Source: Ahaetulla prasina (lineage: Eukaryota > Chordata > Lepidosauria > Squamata > Colubridae). From it: a stretch of 64,000 bases of DNA. Location of the stretch: the NCBI RefSeq assembly GCF_028640845.1, contig NC_080546.1:86466257-86530256 (forward strand). The letters run 5' to 3'. A model generated the notes under the pieces. The model had not been told where the DNA came from. It did no database searches and saw only the letters and a program-made list of their open reading frames with translations. The position numbers and the translations under genes are program-made. Shown in pieces: positions 42,000 to 53,280 of this stretch (the stretch's first letter is position 1; every line of letters starts with the position of its first letter).

Positions 42000-42785
42000 G
42001 AATAGAATAGAATAGAATAGAATAGAATAGAATAGAATAGAATAGAATAGAATAGAATAGAATAGAATAGAATTTTTTATTGGCCAAGTGTGATTGGACA
42101 CACAAGGAATTTGTCTTGGTGCATATGCTCTCTGTGTACATAAAAGAAAAGATACCTTCATCAAGGTACAACATTTACAACACAAATGATGGTCAATATA
42201 TCAATATAAATCATAAGGATTGCCAGCAACAAAGTTACAGTCATACAGTCATAAGTGGAAAGAGATTGGTGATGGGAACTATGAAATGATTAATAGTAGT
42301 GCAGATTCAATAAATAGTCTGACAGTGTTGAGGGAATTATTTGTTTAGCAGAGTGATGGTCTTCGGGAAAAAACTGTTCTTGTGTCTAGTTGTTCTGGTG
42401 TGCAGTGCTCTATAGCGTCGTTTTGAGGATAGGAGTTGAAACAGTTTATGTCCAGGATGCGAGGGATCTGCAAATATTTTCATGGCCCCCTTCTTGATTC
42501 GTGCAGTATACAGGTCCTCAATGGAAGGCAGGTTGGTAGCAATTTTTTTTTCTGCAGTTCTAATTATTCTCTGAAGTCTGTGTTTTTCTTGTTGGGTTGC
42601 AGAACCGAACCAGACAGTTATGGAGGTGCAAATGACAGACTCAATAATTCCTCTGTAGAACTGTATCCTTGGGCAGTTTGAGTTGGCGCAGAAAGAACAG
42701 TCTTTGTTGTCCTTTTTTGATGATGTTTTTGATGTTAGCGTTCCATTTTAGAGCTTGCGATATGATAGAAGGTTCTATATTTAGG
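42000..42785 (-). mobile_element. AATAG-tailed LINE, 5'-truncated
   Basis: About 14 AATAG units (42000-42072), then 'ttggccaagtgtgattgg', the full 3' UTR and the end of the RT frame: minus strand gives GIIESVICTSITVWFGSA, RIIRTAEKIATNLPSIED and RYRALHTRTTRHKNSFF. This is the cleanest coding copy of the family here. Confidence 0.85.
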
Positions 42786-42855
42786 ATATGAGTTTCAAGA
42801 TTGCACTTCAAACACACATGAGGACTAGAATAGAATAGAACAGGACAGGACAGGA

Positions 42856-43847
42856 CAGTGATGGCTAACCATGTTGTCGTTGCATACCGGCACCCATAAT
42901 GCATAACACATAACACCCCCCTCACCCTGCCCCCCTGTGCATGCGTGCATGACCCCCCGCACTTCCCCTGCCCCACACACATGCACACATGAATCCCATG
43001 CTCCCCCTGCCTCCCCACACATACATGCACAACCCCTGCCCCCTGTGCATGCGTGCATGACCCCCCGCACTTCCCCTGCCCCACACACATGCACACATGA
43101 ATCCCATGCTCCCCCTGCCTCCCCACACATACATGCACAACCCCTGCCCCCTGTGCATGCATGTGTGACCTTGCCCCCCCCCCAATTTTGGGCCTAGTAG
43201 GCCTCCCTGCAGCCTCCTGGGACTAAAAACAGACACGGGGGGTATGCCACACACCCCATGGTCTCCCCACCCCTGTGCATGAATGCATGATCCCCCTGCA
43301 CATGCACACACCTTTCCTGTATGCGTGGCAGAGACCCAAAAATCAGCCGGCTGGTGGAAGGCGCGTACACATGTGCGGTGGAGCTGAGCTGGGCAACGGC
43401 TCACATGCCCACCAAGAGGGGTTTGAGTGCCAGCTGTGGTACGCATGCCATAGGTTTGCCACAGTGGTGGGTTTCAAATAATTTAACAACCGGTTCTCTG
43501 CCCTAATGACCAGCTGGGTAGGCGTGGCTCGGTGGACATGTGACTGTGTGGGAATGGCCAACTCAACATCACTCATGCCGATGGGCACTTCGCCTTAGCT
43601 GTTACAATGTAGTTAGGGTTAACCAGAGAGGCAGTTTCTGCAAGCAGGGTAATAAAGATTAGGCTAGAAACACCACCAGAATGTCTCCTTCCTGCCTTCC
43701 TTACAGGATTAGCCCTGTAAAGTGGGAAAGAAAACAAAATAAGATTTCTTCCAACAACCGGTTCTCTGAACTGCTTAAAAAGTTAACAACCGGTTCTCCC
43801 GAATAGGTGCGAACCGGCTGAATCCCACCACTGGTTTGCCATCATGG
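42856..43847. mobile_element. hAT element (family C) hosting a MITE
   Basis: Left end CAGTGATGGCTAACC; right end resumes after the nested MITE as 'ggtttgccatcatgg'. The left flank is a (CAGGA)n repeat so the TSD is unreadable. 42929-43160 holds two copies of a ~116-base CA/CCCC-rich unit, which creates repeated open frames on both strands. Confidence 0.7.
43462..43833 (+). mobile_element. hAT MITE (family B2, long form), perfect TSD
   Basis: GTTTGCCA at 43454-43461 and 43834-43841, which is also the terminal sequence of the host hAT element. Termini CAGTGGTGGGTTTCA and GAATCCCACCACTG. It contains about 200 bases of interior missing from the 137-bp forms. Confidence 0.9.
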
Positions 43848-43849
43848 TA

Positions 43850-44610
43850 ATAGGAATTGGAATGAAATAGGAACAGCAACAGGAACAGGAACAGGAACAG
43901 AACAACTGGAACTGGAATTGAGAATGGAATGGAATAGGAACTGGAGTGCAATTGGAACCTAGAACTGGAAGTAGAACAGGACGGAGAACTGAAATTGGAA
44001 CTGGAACCAGAACAAAATAGAATTGGAATTGGAATGGAACAGGAACTGGAACTGGAACTAAGAATAGAATGGAATGGAATGGAATAGTAACTGGAACTGG
44101 AACTAGAACAGAATAGGGAACTGGAACTAGAACGAATTAGAATAGAATAGGAATGCAATGGAATGGGAATGAACTGGATATGAAACTGAGAATAGAAGAC
44201 AATGGAATAGGAACGGGAACAAAGCTGGAACTGGAACTAGAACAAAATAGAATGGAATGGAACTATAACTGGAACTGGAACTGGAGGTGGAGCTGGTGCT
44301 GGTGCTGGAATAGAATAGGGAACTGAAGCTGGAACAAATTAGAGTAGAATGGTTTGGAAAAAGAACTGGAACTGGAATGGAACTGCAACTAGAACTAGAA
44401 CAAATTAGGATAGAATAGGAATGGAATGGGAACCAGAACTGGGTATGGAACTCAGAATAGAATAGAATGGAATAGGAAATGGAATGAAACGGGAACGGAA
44501 ATGGGAACGGGAACTGGAAGAGAAGAGAAGAGAAGAGAAGAGAAGAGAAGAGAAGAGAAGAGAAGAGAAGAGAAGAGAAGAGAAGAGAAGAGAAGAGAAG
44601 AGAAGAGAAG
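43850..44610. repeat. Degenerate GGAAC/GGAAT array then (AGAAG)n
   Basis: About 670 bases of imperfect 5-6 base units (GGAACT, GGAAT, AGAAT, GGAAC) followed by about 18 pure AGAAG units (44518-44610). Long Ser/Phe/Pro-rich frames on the minus strand are translations of this. Confidence 0.95.
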
Positions 44611-44754
44611 AAATGGGCCAGGGTCCATGCAGGATCCTGCTGGATGGGGTTGCCAGAGCTGCCCCCACGAGGTGAGGCAGGTGTTGGGATCTGGGTGACC
44701 TGGCTGCAGGGGTCTTGAAGTAAGCCAATGCAGGGCACATAGGACAGATTCACC

Positions 44755-45660
44755 CGGTGGTGAAATTCAAAAATTTTCCCTACCGGTTCTGTGTGCGTGG
44801 CTTGGTGGGTGTGGCTTGGTGGGCGTGGCTTGGTGGTCATATGACTGGGCATGTGTGGCTTGGTGGTCATGTGACCAGGCAGGCATGGCTGCACAGCCGA
44901 CTAACACACAATGTAAAAGCAGCTGGGCTTCGCACAAAACGGCCCCTGCAACAAGCAGGAACCTCACAGAGTCCCAGAGAGCTCAAAAACCAACTATCGC
45001 ACTTCACACAAAAATAACACAAAAGCTGCACAACTGACACACACAATGCAAAAGCAGCTGGACTTCACACAAAATGGCCCCTGCAACAAGCAGGAACTTC
45101 ACAGACAACCAGGTACAGTTGATTGTCGCACAGCTGATCGTTGGAACTTTTTTTTTTTTTACTTTTTTTTCCATTTTTTTTTCATAAAAAAGTTTTATTT
45201 TTACAATCATATCAAACAGCTCATCCAATGTACAGTTATATACAATTAGTCGGGCTTGCCCAGTCACCACCTCCCTTTTTAACATTCTTCCCCCTTCTAC
45301 CTTCTTTTACTTTCCAGACCTTCCTCTCCTTCTCTTATCTACATCCTCTCCTCCCTCCCCACTACACCTTCCTTCTCCCTCTTCTACCCCTCTTCCTTCC
45401 TCTTCTCCTCTTTCCTACCTCCTACTCTCTCCTCTTTTCTCCCTCCCCACCGTTCTAAAATGGTAACTGGGCAGACCCGACCCTACATTAATTATATTTA
45501 TACATCTTCAATAATCCCTGTACATTAACCATCACTCCATCCTCTACCCTCAACCCCCCAATTCCCCTCCCCCTTACCCCCTTTTTTTTTTTACTTTTTA
45601 AAGCATTTTTTTATTACTGATTTGGCCAAACTGACCCGAACCAATAACATTTCACCCCTG
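44755..45660 (+). mobile_element. hAT MITE-like element, 906 bp, perfect TSD
   Basis: GATTCACC at 44747-44754 and 45661-45668. Termini CGGTGGTGAAATTC and AACATTTCACCCCTG. Inside, two copies of an ~85-base unit with 'cccctgcaacaagcaggaac' (44915-45000, 45040-45110) and a T-rich/CT-rich block (45147-45600). Confidence 0.88.
45147..45600 (-). mobile_element. Possible LINE 3' UTR inside the MITE
   Basis: T-rich left end (a poly(A) tail on the minus strand) and CT-rich body with 'gggcttgcccagtcaccacc'. No coding sequence, so the family is a guess (L1-like). Confidence 0.4.
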
Positions 45661-45744
45661 GATTCACCCTTCCCTGCCTCGCAGCGGTGGCATTGATGCG
45701 CTGTGCCGCCTCCTGCCCTGCCATGAGCGAACAGAAGTGTGCCT

Positions 45745-45862
45745 CTTGTACATGTAGAAAAAAAAAATAAGACACCTTCCAAAATAATCCCCAGTGCTTA
45801 TTTTGGGGCCCAAAAGAAAATCAGACCCGGTCTTATTCTTCGGGGAAACATGATACTATATT
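45745..45862. mobile_element. DNA-transposon fragment
   Basis: The phrase 'ggtcttattcttcggggaaa' and 'cttattttggggcccaaaag' belong to a repeat I recognise as common in squamates but cannot name. Only one end is visible. Confidence 0.4.
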
Positions 45863-46824
45863 ATTACATTACATGATATTTTTTTTTAAAAAAAGAAAAG
45901 TTATACCCAAATCATCTAGGCTAAAATTAGGCACCTTACTTTGATTAATAACCAGGGTGTTCTAATCTGTTTGCCATAGAATATTCCCACCAACTTCAGA
46001 CTCTTCCCAGATAAAATTCTGCTGTTTGGAGTATTTACATAATTGGTCCAGAGATATGCGTTTACAGTTGCCATCTACGTCCCAGATTAAAAATATGGCA
46101 AGTAATAAAATATGATATTTCTCTCTCTCTATTAAATTGCATCGGCTTGAGCTATAATAGTATTAGAAAAAAATAAAAATAAAATTAAAAAAAAAAACCC
46201 GCCATGGTAATTTACCTATTGCTTTCCGGCGAGTTAATGAGTATTCTGAGTATGAAATTCACCAACAACATTTGAGAACAGCTTGCAAGGGCATATTTTA
46301 TGCGATAAGCCAAATGTAAGTTAGAAAACTCAGTGATTTTAATTTAAAATTCCTCCACCTCATTTCCATAAATGTTAATTTTTCACCCATAAATCTTCAT
46401 TCAACTTTCATGAGGCTAGTAATGAACACTATCCATAAATAACTGTGCATTTGGTATGTGAGAATTATTTTCTTTAATTGGGGAAAATGTTCCCCCTCCT
46501 TTCTAAAATGATACAGTATGTGCTTTCGGGCGAAGAAAGGTGACAGTCTCATGCTGGAAATAGTATTTAATTTTGGGGAGAAGGTTAAGAAATGTGAAAT
46601 AAATGAGACCACCATTCCTGGCAAAAATATGAGGCTTGGATATGATGGTTTGTTGAGAGAGGGAAAGCCCCTTTTCAGAGCTTGAATTTCAGATATATAT
46701 ATATATTTATTTTATAATGGAAAAAGAATGATTAGACAGGTCATATGGTTCATAATAAAGTCCTTGATCTACAAGTACTGAAAGAAGGGATTAAAAAAAA
46801 AAACACCATTGTTGATTATATACT
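45863..46824. other. 960-base AT-rich repeat-poor stretch
   Basis: Only short (TA)n and A/T runs. No transposable element recognised and no supported gene. A plausible place for conserved non-coding DNA, which cannot be tested here. Confidence 0.4.
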
Positions 46825-46832
46825 ATCTAGCG

Positions 46833-47146
46833 CAGAGGTCGGCAACCTGTGGCTCTGGAGCCGCATGTGGCTCTTTCATTCCTCTGCTGCAGCTCCCTAT
46901 CGCCGGTCAGCTCCACAATTGATAGGGCTTTTGGTTAGGACAGGCAGAGGAAAAAGGACACCCTGCTAGGAGGAGACTCTATGGTGGGGGAAACCAGACT
47001 TCCGGTCTGCAGGGGAAAAAGGATGCCGCGCTAGGAGGAGACTCTATGGTGGGGGAACTGGTCTTCCGGGCGGCTCCAGAATTGAACAGGGGGCTTCTGG
47101 TTAGGACCTTCATGGCTCTTTGAGTGTTTAAGGTTGCCGACCCCTG
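46833..47146. mobile_element. hAT element (family D), left arm of inverted duplication
   Basis: Termini CAGAGGTCGGCAACCTG and AGGTTGCCGACCCCTG; flanks ATCTAGCG and ATCTAGTC. Two copies of a ~64-base unit with 'gctaggaggagactctatgg' lie inside. No transposase. Confidence 0.8.
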
Positions 47147-47173
47147 ATCTAGTCAGTCCCTTCCTGGTGACCA

Positions 47174-47184
47174 CAGAGAGAGAA

Positions 47185-47223
<39 letters not shown>

Positions 47224-47245
47224 TGGGTAGAGATAGAGATGGGGT
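47174..47245. repeat. (GA)n microsatellite
   Basis: GA units and GATA-like variants; the inverted counterpart lies at 48198-48236. Confidence 0.9.
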
Positions 47246-47249
47246 GAAA

Positions 47250-47516
47250 TCCAGCAGGTTCTGATAGGTTCTGCTGAACCACTAGTGGAAATTGTAAGCA
47301 GTTCAGAGAACTAGTAGCGGAAATTTTGAGTAGTTCGGAGAACCGGCAAATACCACCTCTGGCTGGCCCCAGAGTGGGGTGGGAATGGAGATTTTGCAAT
47401 ATCCTTCCCCCAGGAGTGGGGAGGGAATGGGGATGTTGTAGTATTCTTTCCATGGCACGTCCGCCAAGCCACGCCCACAAAACCGGTAGTAAAAAAAAAA
47501 TGGATTTTACCACTGC
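47250..47516 (-). mobile_element. hAT MITE (family B1), left arm
   Basis: Starts GGGGTGAAATCCAGC and ends GGATTTTACCACTG. Its inner flank (CTTTGATG) does not match the outer flank, unlike the right-arm copy, so one side of its insertion site has been lost at the duplication breakpoint. Confidence 0.75.
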
Positions 47517-47933
47517 TTTGATGGACTTTTTTTTTTGGCTAGAAACAGGCAAAAAAAAGTGATATTTTTTTTGAGAATATTTATAGCTCAGGGTTGCAAC
47601 GAGGGGCCCTTGGTACTCTCCGAGTTTGCTTGTTTTCTTGCAGACACTGATAATGTCACCTAGTTTGGGTAACGAATTGTCTGCAAAAAAATAAGCAAAA
47701 GGAGTCTAATATGAGAGTCAAGGGATCTCTGTAATGTCATTTGAATTTGAGTGGAGAGATAATAATTTTAGCTGTAACTTTTGAACAGATGAGTAACGGC
47801 ATTATCCTTTCACTCACGTAATTATTTTTCGTTTGCTTCCTTTCTTAACGGTATTGTTACATTTCCTTATATATTTTTATATTTATCTTTGATCTATGTA
47901 AAATATGTAAATGTAATGTAAAATCTCTCTATC

Positions 47934-48197
47934 CAGTGGTGAAATCCAAATTTTTTTTTACTACCGGTTCTGTGGGCATAGCTTGGTGGGCGTGGTGTGG
48001 CTTGGTGGGCGTGACGGGGAAGGACACTGCAAACTTCCAATTCCCTCCCCACTCCTGGGGAAAGGATATTGCAAAATCTCCATTCCCAGCACTCTCCTAG
48101 GCCAGCCAGAGGTGGTATTTGCCGGTTCTCCAAACTACTCATAATTTCCACTACCGGTTCTCCAGAACCTGTCAGAACCTTCTGGATTTCACCCCTG
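47934..48197 (+). mobile_element. hAT MITE (family B1), right arm, perfect TSD
   Basis: TCTCTATC at 47926-47933 and 48198-48205. Termini CAGTGGTGAAATCC and GGATTTCACCCCTG. Inverted counterpart of 47250-47516. Confidence 0.88.
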
Positions 48198-48263
48198 TCT
48201 CTATCTCTATCCATCTCTCTTTTTCTCTCTCTGTGGTCACTAGGAAGGGACACTGACTAGATC

Positions 48264-48640
48264 AAGGGTCGGCAACCTTAAACACTCAAAGAGCCACGAA
48301 GGTCCTAACCAGAAGCCCCCTGTTCAATTCTGGAGCCGCCCGGAAGACCAGTTCCCCCACCATAGAGTCTCCTCCTAGCACAGCATCCTTTTTCCCCTGC
48401 AGACCAGAAGTCTGGTTTCCCACACCATAGAGTCTCCTCCTAGCCCGGTGTCCTTTTTCCCCTGCAGACCAGAAGTCTGGTTTCCCACACCATAGAGTCT
48501 CCTCCTAGCCTGGTGTCCTTTTTCCCCTGCAGACCGGAAGTCTGGTTTCCCCCACCATAGAGTCTCCTCCTAGCAGGGTGTCCTTTTTCCTTTACCTGTC
48601 CTAACCGAAAGCCTTATCAATTATGGAGCCGACTAGCGAC
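48264..48640. mobile_element. hAT element (family D), right arm, four internal units
   Basis: Begins AAGGGTCGGCAACCTT. It holds four copies of the ~64-base unit ('ccatagagtctcctcctagc') where the left arm has two, so the minisatellite expanded or contracted after duplication. The far terminus is lost near 48640. Confidence 0.8.
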
Positions 48641-48659
48641 ATTGTGTGGCTCAGCTTGG

Positions 48660-48768
48660 CATGGGGGAGGGGGGGGCAGGGATTTTTCCTACCGCTTCTC
48701 CGAACCACCTGCCGCCATTGCTACCGGGTCGGCCGATCCGGTCCGAACCGGGAGCTTTTCATCCCTGT
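48660..48768. mobile_element. MITE end fragment
   Basis: 'ttcctaccgcttctccgaac' to 'gcttttcatccctg' resembles the family B end and also 2775-2865. Confidence 0.55.
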
Positions 48769-48879
48769 TGATTCCTCTCCTGTAGCATGAAGAGGGCAGC
48801 AAACAAGCCAAAAAAAAAAAAAGACTATATAATCTCATTAAGCTGGGAGAAGAATCTAACCATCAATCCCTTCATTTCG

Positions 48880-48882
48880 CAT

Positions 48883-48945
<63 letters not shown>

Positions 48946-48948
48946 TTG
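48880..48948. repeat. (TTTA)n microsatellite
   Basis: About 17 units of TTTA. Confidence 0.95.
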
Positions 48949-49767
48949 CAGAGACCTGCAAAACTGTTTCTCTGGTTTACGTTATGCATTAATTATGTCC
49001 TCGTTTGAGTGTTCCCCTTCATCTGTATCTGAAAAGCCATCTGTCCTAGACGATTTTAATGTTTATCCCAGCAGTAACCTCAAGTCGAGATATTTCACGT
49101 TTTAATTATCAGCGACTGCAAGGTTTAAGATGCACTTCTTGCTTTGCAAGCAGAGAAATAACTTCTGCCAGTAGCGAGGGATGGGGAAAGGAGGAAGGGA
49201 AAAAGGGAAATTGTGGTTTAATTGTTCCCTTTTATTTCCGGTGCTTAATTGGATAGGCGAGTGTGTGCAGCTTTGCTTCTTCGGGCCCTAGGGGGCTTTC
49301 TAACAAGGCGCTGACATAGCAAATATATTTTTTTTCCCCCAAGGAGATTCAAGGTAGTCTTTTGAACAGCATGTTTCCCCAAATCTGGGCTTTCCTTCCT
49401 CCCCCTTTTCTGAATGACTCCCAGACAGACGAAAGCCCATTTGTTCCAAATTGCTGAAGAAAAGGAAAATTGTGCCACAAAGAGTCGGATGCATGGATGC
49501 ATTATAGATGAGTCCCTTGAGGTCAACTTTCACAGTTATCTTTACGGAATTCGATACAAGAAGGCATTATGGTATCCTTTGAAACTACCTCAATACTTCG
49601 TTCAGTATCATGCTGGGGTCTCGTCAGAAGTATTTCAAGTATTTCAAGCCGAAAAATCTGCATTCAGGAGAAGGAAAACAATGGAGATATTCATGAACAG
49701 CCTTATCAAAATGATTGCCATCATTATTATTATTATTATTTTCTGACAATATCAGCTGTCCTTGAAG
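48949..49767. other. 820-base stretch with no recognised repeat
   Basis: Ordinary composition; a 110-codon plus frame (49414-49746) ends in (ATT)n and resembles nothing known. Probably not coding. Confidence 0.4.
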
Positions 49768-50441
49768 GTGCCGTATTTTTCGGACTATAAGATGCACCGG
49801 AGGATAAGACGCACCAAGATTTCAAAGAGGAAAACAAGAAAAAAAAATAAGTTTTTGACTTCTGCATGTCTGGTTTTTGCCCTCCCCGGGCCCCAGGAGC
49901 ACTCTGCAGGCCTCCCAAACCCTCTTCACATCCCATTTTTGTGAAAAATGGGCCTGTTTTTGGACTCCCAAACCTCCCCATGTGTCACGTTTTTGCCCTC
50001 TCAAAGCCCCAGGAGCATTCTGCAGGCCTTCCAAACCCTTTGCACATCCCGTTTTTGTGAAAAATGGGCCTGTTTTTGGCCTCCCAAATCCCCACATGTC
50101 ATGTTTTTGCCCTCCCCAGCCCCCAGGAGCACTCTCCAGGCATCCCAAACCCTCTGTGCATCTTGTTTTTGTGAAAAAATGGGCCTGTTTTTGGCCTCCT
50201 GAACCCCCCACATGTCATGTTCTTGCCATCCCCAGCCCCCAGGAGCAGTTCGCAGGCTTCCAAACCTTCTGTGCACCCCATTTTTGCAAAAAACAGGCCT
50301 TCTTTTTGGTAAAAAAAGGGAGACGCAGTGCGGGGTTTCAGGAGGCCAAACATGGCTGAATTCGGTGTATAAAAAGCACTGACATTTCCACCCTCTTTTA
50401 GGGGTGGAAAAGTGTGTCTTGCAGTCTGAAAAGTACGGCAC
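49768..50441. mobile_element. DNA transposon with 120-bp internal repeats
   Basis: Inverted termini GTGCCGTATTTTTCGGACT and the complement GTGCCGTACTTTTCAGACT. The interior contains four copies of a ~115-120 base unit including 'ttgccctcccc', 'aggagcactctgcaggcc' and 'gtgaaaaatgggcctgtttt' (starting near 49877, 49992, 50106, 50220). No matching flanks of a set length were found, so the superfamily is open. Confidence 0.75.
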
Positions 50442-51235
50442 TTTTCGCAATCATGTGGGAGGGAGGGAGTTCGATGCATCCAACTAGATTAAACAAGTCA
50501 TAGCTTTGCTGATGCACACCACATTTTTGCCTCAAATGGACAAGGATTCCTCAGTTCAGTGCCCTGGTTTCCTAGAGCTCTTACCGCTGGGAGAAAGATT
50601 GGATTAACAGACATCAACGGCGTGTATCTCATCTGTCATCGGTAGACAATTACCTGACCTTCTTGTTCCTTGAAGTGATGACAAAGGGTTCTTTAACCTG
50701 TAGCCAGAACGACTGAATCAGAAGAGAAAGTATCCCCTTGTTCCATCTTTCTCAACAGCAAGAAGAGCAACGGAATGACGGTTCTTGGCTTTTTGTTTTG
50801 TGTTTTTTGCATTTGTTAGCAGCCTCAAACCCGATAAATCTTAGCTGAGCGTGATATGAAAGAATGGATCTTCCTCACGGAGGCTGACTTTGGAAGAATA
50901 GCTGGAGGGTTTCGGAGAGAACAAAGACCACTGAATATAGATTTCTTTTGCTCCATCAGCTGTGCGCTGGGGAATAAAATATCTCCATGTTCAAACTGTG
51001 CTTTGCAACGTCTGGATCTCTTCTCGCTGCTGAGGATGTCAGTATTTCAATAAACCCTGCAATGTTCGGGCCATGCATACATATTTATAGCATCTTTATC
51101 ACCTTGGTAATGTCTCTTTCCTGAAACCTTCAGCTTTGATTCCTGGGGCTGTCAAAATTGGGCCCAAAGTCATCGGCCAACTTCTGTGACTGAAAGGGGC
51201 ATTAGAACGTGAGTTTCTTCACTTTTAAGCCAGGA
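50442..51235. other. 790-base stretch with no recognised repeat
   Basis: No transposable element or supported gene recognised. Confidence 0.4.
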
Positions 51236-51243
51236 CCTTAAAC

Positions 51244-52281
51244 CAGTGATGGTTAACCTTTTCGGTGCCGAGTGCCCAAAGTACACACATGCGTGCCCCA
51301 ATCCCAAAAATGCAATGCGAGCGCCCCCACGCGCATGTTCCTTGTGCATGCGCCCCACACACATGTGCACCGCTCCCCGCTGTGTATGTGCCCTGGCTCC
51401 TAGTCCCTGTTTTGGCGTCCAGGTTGGTGCAGGAGGCTTTTCAAGCCCAAAATAGGGGACAGGGCGAGGGGGCTCGCGATCTCCAGTTTCTCTCCCCAGT
51501 GCGTCCTAGCTTCCTCCTCCATTCCTGCCTCCCGTCCCTTCCCCAAACTTTGTAGTTTCTCTCCCCAGAGCATCCTAGCTTCCTCCTCCGTTCCTGCCTC
51601 CCGTCCCTTCCCCAAACTTTGTAGTTTCTCTCCCCAGAGCGTCCTAGCTTCCTCCTCCGTTCCTGCCTCCCGTCCCTTCCCCAAACTTTGTAGTTTCTCT
51701 CCCCAGAGCATCCTAGCTTCCTCCTCCGTTCCTGCCTCCCGTCCCTTCCCCAAACTTTGTAGTTTCTCTCCCCAGAGCGTCCTAGCTTCCTCCTCCGTTC
51801 CTGCCTCCCGTCCCTTCCCAAAACTTTGTAGTTTCTATCCCCAGTGCGTCCTAGCTTCCTCCTCCGTTCCTGCCTCCCATCCCTTCCCAAAACTTTGTAG
51901 TTTCTCTCCCCAGTGCGTCCTAGCTTCCTCCTCCGTTCTTGCCTCCCGTCCCTTCCCGAAACTTTGTAGTTTCTCTCCCCGGAGCATCCTTGCTTCCTCC
52001 TCCATTCCTGCCATGGAGAGGCACCTGCGGAGGGTGGAATCTGCAGAGATCGGGGAAGGCACAGGCAGCAGAAATGCAGGAGAAAGGTAGGGAGGGTGGA
52101 GCTGTGGAGATCGGGGAAGGCCCCGCCCCCATGCATGCATGGTAGAGACCGGAAGACCAGCTGGCCGGTGGGAGGTGCATGCACATGTGCGGTGGCCTGG
52201 CCTGAGGCGACGGCTGGCGTGCCCGCAGAGAGGGCTTTGCCTGTCACCTGTGGCACATGTACCATAGGTTCGCCATTACGG
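51244..52281. mobile_element. hAT element (family C) with perfect TSD
   Basis: CCTTAAAC at 51236-51243 and 52282-52289. Termini CAGTGATGGTTAACCTT and AGGTTCGCCATTACGG. 1038 bases with an internal minisatellite (51480-52015) and no transposase. Confidence 0.9.
51480..52015. repeat. 69-bp minisatellite, ~8 copies
   Basis: Unit contains 'cctagcttcctcctccgttc' and 'ccccaaactttgtagtttct'. Because 69 is a multiple of three, both strands show long frames with 23-residue repeats (minus strand GRDGRQERRRKLGRSGE); these are not evidence of a gene. Confidence 0.92.
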
Positions 52282-52289
52282 CCTTAAAC

Positions 52290-53280
52290 CCTGGAACCCA
52301 GTGGCAGATATCTCTTTCACATACACTCACAGACATACAGACGTTCATACGTATGTATATAATCGTATCTATCCTTTCATTGTGTACAATAATGGGGCAA
52401 ATATCAAGCTGTGGGGAAATCAGGAGATTCAGGCAGTTCAAGTGAGTATATTGCAAGCGTAAGTTCTCTACAAGAATCTGACCAACTAACGGTCAAGGGA
52501 AATGAGCGGGAGATAAGGAAGGCATTCAAACTGGGCTGGACTGAGATCTCTTGCAGGCACTCAGGGCTCATGATTTATGATGCGTCTTTGACCTTTCCCT
52601 CAGGCTCAGCCAGGTCACCTCTTACAGCAAAAGACTTAAAATGGCGGAGAAACGTTAGAGAAGTGAAAAATATTCACGCTCCAGAAGGGACTGAAAACGT
52701 GAAACAATTTCACAACCCCCTTTGCAGAGTTTGAGTAATAAACACACACCTTGCCAGTCACTCCTGTTTGCATTGGAGCTGTCAGAGTTGATTGGATTAT
52801 GAAAGCAAACCTTGATACAGAAGAAATGAAAGGGAAAGAAATGTTTACAGATAAGAAATTGTGTCAGCTGCCGTGATTTTTCATCCAACGTGGATAAAAA
52901 GGGTGCAAACTTAATTATAGCGGTAAGCCTTGGACATCTTGATTTGGAATTCTGCATGTGTATTTATAGAGGGTGAGGCTGTCCAATTTTGAAGAGCATG
53001 TACACAAAGTCCGTATTTTACCTGACTAAAGGTACAGGATTCCACATCCTATTGTTTAAACATTTCTTTTTTACTTACTTAATTATTACCGATGTTTTTT
53101 TGTTTTGTTTTTTGCAGGGAGTAATCTGTTCAAAGAATATAGTTTGATTTCTTTTTAAAAGATGGAATAAATTTTATGTACTTTACACCGAAGTAAGAGA
53201 TGTACTTTTGTGTCCGTTTGTCCCTTATTATAACAGTTTGCCTGCGGAAATTATGCTTTTAGCTAAGTATAGTTGAAGAA
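52290..53280. other. 1 kb stretch with no recognised repeat
   Basis: No transposable element or supported coding frame recognised. Confidence 0.4.

Larger units (their letters stand above)
46900..48640. repeat. Large inverted duplication
   Basis: 46900-47516 and 47934-48640 are inverted copies containing hAT-D, the linker 'agtcagtcccttcctggtga' / its complement, a (GA)n/(CT)n run and a family B1 MITE, separated by about 417 bases of unrelated DNA. The shared non-transposon linker shows duplication of a composite, not two independent pairs of insertions. Confidence 0.85.

Noticed and set aside
44127..44894. 255-codon minus frame rich in Ser/Phe/Pro
   Set aside because: Translation of degenerate GGAAT/AGAAG repeats plus a MITE end.
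47893..48253. 119-codon minus frame with a charged N-terminus
   Set aside because: Composed of the (CT)n run and a MITE inside the inverted duplication.
49414..49746. 110-codon frame in a repeat-free stretch
   Set aside because: No recognisable domain and it ends in an (ATT)n run; length is compatible with chance.
51441..52265. 274-codon frame with a regular 23-residue repeat
   Set aside because: Lies within a hAT element and is explained by a 69-bp minisatellite.
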